A stretch of DNA of 64,000 nucleotides from Physcomitrium patens (lineage: Eukaryota; Streptophyta; Bryopsida; Funariales; Funariaceae): positions 11,299,334 to 11,363,333 of the forward strand of contig NC_037267.1 of assembly GCF_000002425.4 (NCBI RefSeq). The letters run 5' to 3'. Positions within the stretch are counted from its first letter, which is position 1, and each line of letters begins with the position of its first letter. The notes under the pieces are model-generated. The model ran no database searches. It had not been told where the DNA came from and saw only the letters and a program-made list of their open reading frames with translations. The position numbers and the translations under genes were made by a program. Shown here one piece after another: positions 56,868-64,000 of the stretch.

Positions 56868-57713
56868 GTATATATGTACACATATTATGCATCTAGGATT
56901 CTATAACAACAATAGTTAATTTCACACACAAACGTCTATCCTGGATGCTGTTCAACTAATCCAAGAAATGGAGTAAATTGATGCAATCCTATGAACCGAC
57001 TTCCATCTCCAACAACAATCAGATGGCCTGCATTGCCACCAAACACAAAGCCCAGTGCACAGATCCCGCAGCAATCGAGAATTTCCGCCTGTTTCCCAAC
57101 ATTGCTCAAAAAGCAACGCCAAAATAGAAAACCCTAATTGGAAATGGCAAAAGGAGAGGCAACGAAACCCTAGAACCAAAAGCAAAGCAGCAACAGAAGC
57201 AAAGGCAAAGGCAGAGTGGGGCGAGAGAGCTCGAGAGCTCGAGAGCAGCGTGACTGCCATGAGCCCCACACACGCCCACACACTCTCGCCCCCGAAGCTT
57301 CGTCCCCACCATGGCCGATGGGTTCGTTTTTATCGAACCCACACCCTCCCTTTTCCCCTCATTAGCTGCATCTGTGTGTGAAATACAGATAATGCTGTGT
57401 GGTGGGTCCTCCGTGGCTGCTGCAGCTGTGCTCTAGGGTTTTGTAACGTCGGATATTGCTCCGAGGTTTAGTAGCATGAGGGAAAAGAGGTGTAGGATAA
57501 CATTGGAGTTGTAGGGGGGAGGAGGGATTGAGTAAGTGAGGGCAAAAGTTACAACTGTGTTCTGATAGGGAATCTGCAGGGAGGGATTTAGTAAGTGAGA
57601 GAGAAAGCTACAACCTTGTTTTGATTAGGGTTTCTGCAGGGAGGGATTGAGTTTTGAAGAGGAGGAGGAGAAGAGATCCAGTGGTGTTTTTTTTTTCCCT
57701 TGGCTATCATCGC
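55638..57713. other. intergenic region and 5' UTR of the mitoferrin gene
   Basis: No coding frame supported. Contains an (AC)n(AT)n microsatellite at 56829-56870 followed by TGTATATATGTAC. From about 57000 the sequence becomes GC-rich and is probably the promoter and 5' UTR of the next gene, with the motif GAGAGCTCGAGAGCTCGAGA at 57223-57242 and two direct copies of a segment GGGAGGGATT(T/G)AG about 60 bp apart (57579 and 57639). Confidence 0.5.
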
Positions 57714-60239
57714 ATGGCCGAGGGAGTAGCAGGGGATTTACGGGAGCGACCGTTTCTGGCGCAGAGGGAGCACGTGGAGAATTGCTATGGCGGGACGGCA
57801 AATGCTTCGGCATCTCCCGTGACGGTGTTGCAGCAGCAGGAGCAGGACCGGGACCAGCTCCATGATGGATTGGGGTTCCGCCAGTGGATGCTGGCGGGGT
57901 CAGTGGCCGGCATGGTGGAGCATATGGCAATGTTCCCTGTAGACCTGGTGAAGACGCGCATGCAGATGTTGCAGTGTGCTGGTGGCGCTGCCCAAAGATC
58001 CGTATATGAAGCGTTTTTCGCAATTTTGATGAAGGATGGCCCGCTGGGGTTGTACAGGGGAATTGGAGCTATGGGACTTGGGGCAGGGCCAGCGCATGCT
58101 GTTTATTTTGCCGCTTACGAGACGTTGAAGGAATACTTGGGGGGTAATAAGAGCGGACATCATCCATTTGCGCATGCGCTTGCGGGAGCTGGAGCTACAA
58201 TTGCCAGTGATGCCGTGTTCACGCCCATGGATGTGGTCAAGCAGCGGTTGCAGCTGGTTCACAGCCCTTACAACGGCGTTTTGGATTGCATTAAGAAGAC
58301 AATGAAAGAGGAAGGGTTCTCTGCATTTTACAAGTCCTACAGGACCACTGTAGTGATGAACATCCCCTTCACGGCTGTTCATTTCGCGGCTTACGAAGCG
58401 GGAAAGAAAGTACGTTTTTTTTCCTTCTTCTTCTTCGTCTTCTTCTTACCTGAATTCCAACTTTGTCTGGGTTTCTCTGTTGGGTGAGAGTTTGAAGGAT
58501 TTTTCCGAATACACGTTTTTCTCGTCTTGTTTTTTTTATTTGTGGGGTAGCTGACCCAGGTGTGATGTGAATTGGAATGGTGACTGTCTCGAGATCTTGG
58601 AATATATATCAGCATTTTGTATTCAAGGGATTTTATAAGTGCTGTTTATTTCTTGTACTGACGACTTTTCATTTTGACGGTCGGGAACTTGACTGTCTTC
58701 TTGTCATTTCTCAACTATCACTAACAGTCAAGCGGTCATCCTTATTATGGTGCTGAATAGTTCAGATTCCTAGATCGTGATTTTCTAAGTCGTCTGCTTT
58801 GGCAGCCGACTGATCTTCTAGGTTTTCTGGAAGACTATCCGGCAGTCTTGCAATAAGTGACTTTAATCACTATCGTAATTGTCATACGAGGTGCGCTCAC
58901 CTTAATGATTTTCTTACCGATCAGAATAATCTTGAATCGTCGTCTAGCTCTAACAAGTCCAGGACTGCGAGTAGGCGCTGAGGTGGCCGTTTTCAGAAGA
59001 TGCTTGAGGTTTGTCCAAATATGTGAATCTCAGCACTGCTCGTGTTCATGCGTGGATTTGATTCACCTTTCTCTGCGTATGGCTGTCGCACACTATGTTC
59101 ACGTGGGTGAGAGAGCCTCACCTCGGTGTGTAGCGAACTTTTGGTGGAAGCCTCTCGGTCACAATGGTTTGTGGAGAGGGGAGTGGGACGAATTTACTTA
59201 GTTTAAACTTATAAGTTTAACAGATGTAGCAGAAAATACATAAAACATTAGTTCTAATATGCACAATTCCGTCGGTTATTACTCGAGCTGGCCTCTTTGG
59301 TCTTACTCTGTTGAAATATGTGTTAGTATCGAACTGTTATGATCTTTTTAGTGTAGAGGTATCGTGGAGTGGCGTATGTCTGGATCTCAACTAGGACATC
59401 TTTGAGCCCTCAATTTTGACTTGGTCACAGTGAAAGAGCTGATACAACGACGTTGGGATGCATTGGTGGCTGGCATTTTTCAAGTTCTGACGAGGAATTA
59501 AAATTGCATGACATAGGTCTTAGGAGACATTTATCCAGATTATGCGGATGAGGAACATTTGCTGATGCATATTACTGCTGGTGGAGCCGCTGGAGCATTG
59601 GCTAGCGCTGTTACAACCCCGCTTGACGTGATCAAGACAAGGTTGCAATGCCAAGTAAGTCTTGGTCATCTGAACTTGAGCTTCAACGCAATTATAAGTT
59701 AGCTAACTGGCTCGGCGAGTTTGGTCATCTAAATTACAGTCTTCACGCTTGAGATGAAATGTAGGTTTTAACTAGTTTCCTGACTATTTGATCGTATTAG
59801 TCATTGGAAGTCTCTCTTAAGTAGTATTAATGGTCTAATCGGCTTTCTGATTTTCCAGTTTTCTAGACTACTCAATATTTTTTGCCAGTCACAACTTCAC
59901 GGTCCGCTACAACTCTGGTCTTAATCCAGTTGCTTGTACAATCGGTCGTATCTCCTTTTGTGTATTGCTTGGGATCCTACAAGGAAGCATGTAAGTTTTA
60001 ATGCTGTTCTTGGTATCCATGTACAGGGTGTATGTGGAGCTGATAGATACAAAAACAGCTCTGTGTTAGCAGTAGCCCGCAACATTGTTAAACGGGAAGG
60101 CCCAGGTGCACTTTGGAGAGGTATGCGACCTCGTGTACTATTCCATACACCAGCAGCTGCAATCTGCTGGTCTACGTACGAAGCAGGCAAATCTTTACTA
60201 CAACAATGGAACGATGACCAAAGGCTTTCACGTTCTTAA
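57714..60239 (+). CDS. mitoferrin-like mitochondrial iron carrier
   Basis: Three exons: 57714-58409, 59517-59654 and 60027-60239; all GT-AG, in phase, 348 residues. The frame is open upstream but the first ATG is 57714 (MAEGVAGDLRERP). Three carrier signatures: FPVDLVKTRMQ, TPMDVVKQRLQ and TPLDVIKTRLQ. Blocks typical of mitoferrins (Mrs3/4, plant MIT) include GSVAGMVEHMAMFPVDLVKT, GLYRGIGAMGLGAGPAHAVY, FYKSYRTTVVMNIPFTAVHF and LWRGMRPRVLFHTPAAAICW. Inferred role: iron import across the inner mitochondrial membrane. Length matches the family. The 1.1-kb first intron holds no element I recognise. Two carrier genes occur within 12 kb but are not close paralogues. Confidence 0.9.
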
Positions 60240-62335
60240 TGAGTACTGAGCACTCCTTCAATCACCGGCCGGAATCGGGGAATGGTCGTAACTTCAAATG
60301 GTTTGCTGACTTACTCGAGGCAACTAAATGATCTGGGTACATTCCCCCCCTACGACATATGATTTGTGAGAAAGTAATGACCTTCCTAGTGTTTGAGGAA
60401 CTGGAGCGCGTTCACAAGAGTGACAGTTTCACCAGACACCAGTGATCACCTCCCTTGGGTGAATATTCAAGAGTTTCAAGCACAGATGCTTGTTAAAGTA
60501 GTTAGTTAAGAAGTTGCTTTAGCCTGTTTGCCTTACAGCCAGGAGGAAGGATGATTCATAGAGATTTGATTTGTCTCGCACAATGTCAAGTAAGCCGATT
60601 GTAGAACGAGAGCTTTCCAGGGTTGCTAGAGTAGAAAAAACTCTGGAGCAATTTATGTGATAGATGTGAAACCATGCCATTGCAATTACCCTTCCGCACG
60701 GCTACAATTTTGTTGACCTCCCTCACTTGTGAATTTCTTATTATGTCGAAAAATCTGAGAAATCAGAGAATATGTGACAACCATATGACAAACATACAAC
60801 TGTAACGTTGAAAGACGAGCTTTTCAAGGTTTTCATTTGCATGAATTCCAGATTTATCATCTTTGTCCGCTTATATCATTTATCCACTTGTTTACACTTG
60901 ATTCTTGAAGCTTAAAATCTTTAAGTGTTTCTTTAGTTGAATAAGTCGATTTGATTGTTGGCAGCAACTGGTTTACTTGTACGCTGCTGGAGTTTTTGTG
61001 TTCTGAGCTCTACAGGGCGGAAGATGAATCCAAGTCAGCAGAACTACAAAACCTGAACATCCCTGATGGAGCTACTATATTTCAGGCCTAAATGGGATGG
61101 AACTGAGTGCAGTAAGGGTTGCCTCATGAGTGTGGGGCAAGGAGATCTGAAGCAAAATTGACCAACAATGTCAGGCTCCAGTGTCAAGTGCTTGTCCTAA
61201 AACAAGTGATTCAAATTTCTCAGCTGTCAATGTCGCAAACCTTAATTTTGGTGCGGTGAAAACTGGAATGTGCGGATGAAGGTTGTGTTCTTAATTATTG
61301 GCTTCAGCTTTTGTGTGAAGGCCTTGATGCTAGCACCAACTTCTTAACCAAATAGTGGAACAAATATTTGAGCTCAATTTTGTGTGGTCTCCTAGTAATC
61401 GTTAGTTATTTTTACTTTAGATATGTATAGCTTAACAGTACATAAAACTCAAGGTATCCTGTTCAATAACATTTTTAGTACGTGGTCAAAACTATCAAAG
61501 AAAACAATTTTTTTAGATAGATCATTTCACATGTTTCAGTATAAACTTGATAAGACATCCCTTATGTAAATAGACACTCCTTTTGTGATTTAGGACACTC
61601 CGAATTCTCAATCTTGAATTCTGGACCATCAACATGGTTACATTTTTAGATATGCTAGCTATCAAGTTCCCAGTCTACTGCTCTGTAATGGATGTCAATA
61701 CCAGTATGGTGAGGAAGGTGGGTCACTTATTCACCACCTTGGAGGTGCACCACACCTTGAGTCTACTGCGTTCTGTGTGTGCCTAGATCCTTTAGAATAA
61801 TTCATGAAATACCACTTCAGCTGTCCTTTCAAATAAATGATGCCCTTAAAGCGAACCTTAGTCTATCAGATGCATAGCAACAGTGGTACAACTTCAAAGA
61901 GAATCAGTTTTACACAATATGTGAACAATTATCATCTTCATGTAGACATGACATCAAGCTGGGAGCGAGAGGTAGGCATATACTCTGTAAAAGGAAAAAT
62001 GGATGGCCGAATCCACGGAATTTTACCATGCCTAAACAGGTCAGTGGATGAGACGCACAATTCTATGCGTTGACTGCAAGGGAAAATCGGAAAAAGAAAC
62101 TCATGGATTCTTGCGCTAAAAAGCGACGCAATTGAATTGTGTTTGAGGGACGAACGAAATATAAAGAATTAATCCGAGTGCAATCAAGTCTATCACAAAA
62201 TTCTGCGATGGAACGGGAAACAGACTGGAAAATAACTTTGCTTGAGCCCATGATTGACCACCGAGCACTCCAAAAAAGGAGGCCTTACGCAAGACATTTC
62301 ACAGCCTTAATGCATAAACGTACAGTTCATACATC
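60240..62335. other. intergenic region, 3' UTRs of two converging genes
   Basis: 2.1 kb between the mitoferrin stop and the stop of the UBX gene. No frame, repeat or RNA gene I can support. Presumably includes both 3' UTRs. Confidence 0.5.
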
Positions 62336-64000
62336 CTAGTTATCCTCCACAAGAACAAAAAGACTGGCATGTGGGTGCAGGCCAGCCTCTTTGAGAGTTA
62401 GACACCGCTTCTCTGGTCCATAAACTACGCGAGGAAAGTTGGTCACCAGATCATATTTGATAATTCCCAGTGTCCCCAATGAATCAATATAGTCATAAAT
62501 CGCTGACACCTTTGAACTGCTCTGAAATCGTCGTTCTTTCCTGTTACCATTGGGCATGCGTACCAACACCTGGTTCCGGAACACAGAGCAAGTAATGAGG
62601 TTTTCAACTGCATGATCAGAAAAGGGGACATTATGCGAAATGAACGAGATCATGCTCGACGCGACATCATTAATAACTAATCACTGATATAAAAATTTAG
62701 AAAACTTTACATACATGAATTCAATGCAGAGAAAATTGAGCAGAGAAGCGGGAGCCAGTGATAAAATACATACTTGCGTAACATCAGGCCCTTTCTCAGG
62801 CTCTACACCCAGTGCCATGGCTTTCTCCAATCTTCGTTGTTCTAAGGCTGCCTCTCTTTCTGCAGTTTCTTGAATAGCGTGTCGAGCGGCTTCTTCATCC
62901 CTTTTCTTCCTCAGCTCTTCTTCTGCCTCCTCGGTGACTTTCTTTGCAACTTCTTGTTGTCTCAAGCGCTCTCTCTCCTGATCCATTTTAAACCCAAGCC
63001 CCCTAACATCAGCCGTTAGTGTTGTAAAAAGTTCACCAATAAGCTCTATAAGCACTGTCAGATGTAGTGAACATCTCGGACAAACATTCCCTAATGCACA
63101 AAATCAAAGTATTCAAAGGACCAACGTGTAGTGAGGGTGTGTACTTATATAAATTAGTCAAGTCAGTACTCATAAGGATCCAATAAACCAACAGCAAAGA
63201 TGTAGAAGCAAGCCGATCCGGAAAAAGCCCAACACCTGATCTGCTTGCAATGCAACTTGGAAAGCTGCATCTTGTTCCTCACGTAAACGACGGTTAAGTT
63301 GTCGCTCCTCCTCCTCCACACGAGATGCCACTAGAACTGAACCTTGTTCCTCAACAACTCTCTGTAACGTGGACATTAACTCTTCTGCTGTCCTAGGACC
63401 CTCTACCTGTTTCAAAGTCACAATCAGTTAAAATACCATCATTTCATGGGACAGTGATAGGTTGAAGCCAAAATATAACAGATTTCCCCCCTGAGCCCAC
63501 GTCCACTAAAATATAACAAGCAGTCAAGTAAAATTTCTGGATTTCTGTTCACAGTCCATGGTAATTAGACAGAGCATGTAGTTGGATGTTTAGCCCCCCT
63601 CTAATCTCTTTTATCGAAATAAAGTTGATTAAATTTGAATATGTTCTGAAAAAATTCATTTCAAATAGAAGACTTTACCTTTTCACATATGGGACGCAAT
63701 AAACCTAATCCACACAATATGATCAACAGATTTTACTACTAGAGATAATTAACTAAAAATCACCCATCTTAGCGTAAGTAAAAATTGCAGTAAGTCCAAA
63801 CGTCGAACCTGCTGAAGAAGTGAAATTCGTTGATTGTTCGAACTCATCACAACAGCACAGAAAGGGTAGGTAGATGCCTTGAGATTATTGCTCATTTGAA
63901 ACCCATCGCTTTCTCGCACGTCCCCACCCCAGGCCACAAAATTTTCGTTCACAAACTGAACAATGGAGTCCGAACATAGCGTCCTCTCACAAAACAAGGG
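62336..64000 (-). CDS. UAS-UBX protein, PUX10 / FAF2 (UBXD8)-like, 3' part
   Basis: Partial at the right window edge. Exons on the minus strand: from beyond 64000 to 63809, 63406-63236, 62977-62774 and 62569-62336; all in phase with GT-AG. The first visible exon is the thioredoxin-like UAS domain (SIVQFVNENFVAWGGDVRES, LKASTYPFCAVVMSSNNQR). The next two are a charged helix (EEERQLNRRLREEQDAAFQV, then ERERLRQQEVAKKV to EPEKGPDVTQ). The last is the UBX domain (VLVRMPNGNRKERRFQSSSK, ending LFVLVEDN). UBX domains bind CDC48/p97; plant PUX10 brings CDC48 to lipid droplets and ER proteins for degradation. The UBA domain and membrane hairpin expected upstream are outside the window, so targeting cannot be judged. 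Confidence 0.88.

Noticed and set aside
56829..56870. AC/AT microsatellite as a regulatory element
   Set aside because: A plain dinucleotide repeat; no evidence of function.
57654..57713. Upstream extension of the mitoferrin frame
   Set aside because: The frame is open but starts only at TTG; ATG at 57714 is the first proper start.
57625..58382. Long minus-strand frames opposite the mitoferrin exon
   Set aside because: Shadows of a GC-rich coding exon with clear carrier signatures on the plus strand.

Overview
Organism. This is nuclear DNA of a land plant. The genes have short, canonical GT-AG introns, and they encode plant-type proteins: a putatively plastid-targeted DUF2232-like membrane protein, a BOU-like mitochondrial carrier, a PPR protein, a mitoferrin and a PUX10-like CDC48 adaptor. 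The first 44 kb are LTR retrotransposons, mostly chromodomain-bearing Ty3 elements. A bryophyte or other seedless plant is my guess; nothing here proves it.

Layout. 1-597 is a 23-bp AT-rich satellite. From about 0.8 to 43.7 kb the DNA is a nested retrotransposon graveyard. I use these working names. C1-C4 are chromoviruses: C1 4178-22137 (+), C2 29730-38707 (-), C3 in scattered pieces (-), C4 at 0.8-2.6 kb (+). Family B is a Ty3 element without a chromodomain and with 1.25-1.7 kb LTRs: B1 9849-18426 is a full copy, B2 is a broken minus-strand copy, and LTRs A, B, C, D, E and F are scattered single LTRs. One Ty1/copia element spans 26847-41325. Left nest: C3 contains LTR F; LTR F contains C1; C1 contains LTR D, LTR C and B1. 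Right nest: C3 contains B2; B2 contains LTR E; LTR E contains copia; copia contains C2; C2 contains LTRs A and B. Every coding frame in these elements is broken by stops.

Gene region, 44.6-64.0 kb. Base composition changes sharply and five host genes follow: a DUF2232-like gene (45433-48049, +), a BOU-like carrier (48371-49495, -), a PPR/zinc-ribbon/membrane protein (50700-55637, +), a mitoferrin-like carrier (57714-60239, +) and the 3' part of a UAS-UBX gene (62336 to beyond the window end, -). All exon joins keep frame. The genes look like unrelated housekeeping loci for organelles and protein quality control, not a pathway.

Most interesting. (1) Family B insertions are flanked by 4-bp duplications with a central CpG. 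Where these have decayed, the left copy reads NCAN and the right copy NTGN, the pattern expected if only the pre-existing target strand was deaminated. (2) C2, and less perfectly C1, carries the 11-nt fold-back signal of self-primed reverse transcription: the predicted RNA 5' end is complementary to the 11 nt that start 2 nt inside the LTR. (3) A protein-level conserved 3' segment lies between the chromodomain and the 3' LTR in several chromovirus copies.
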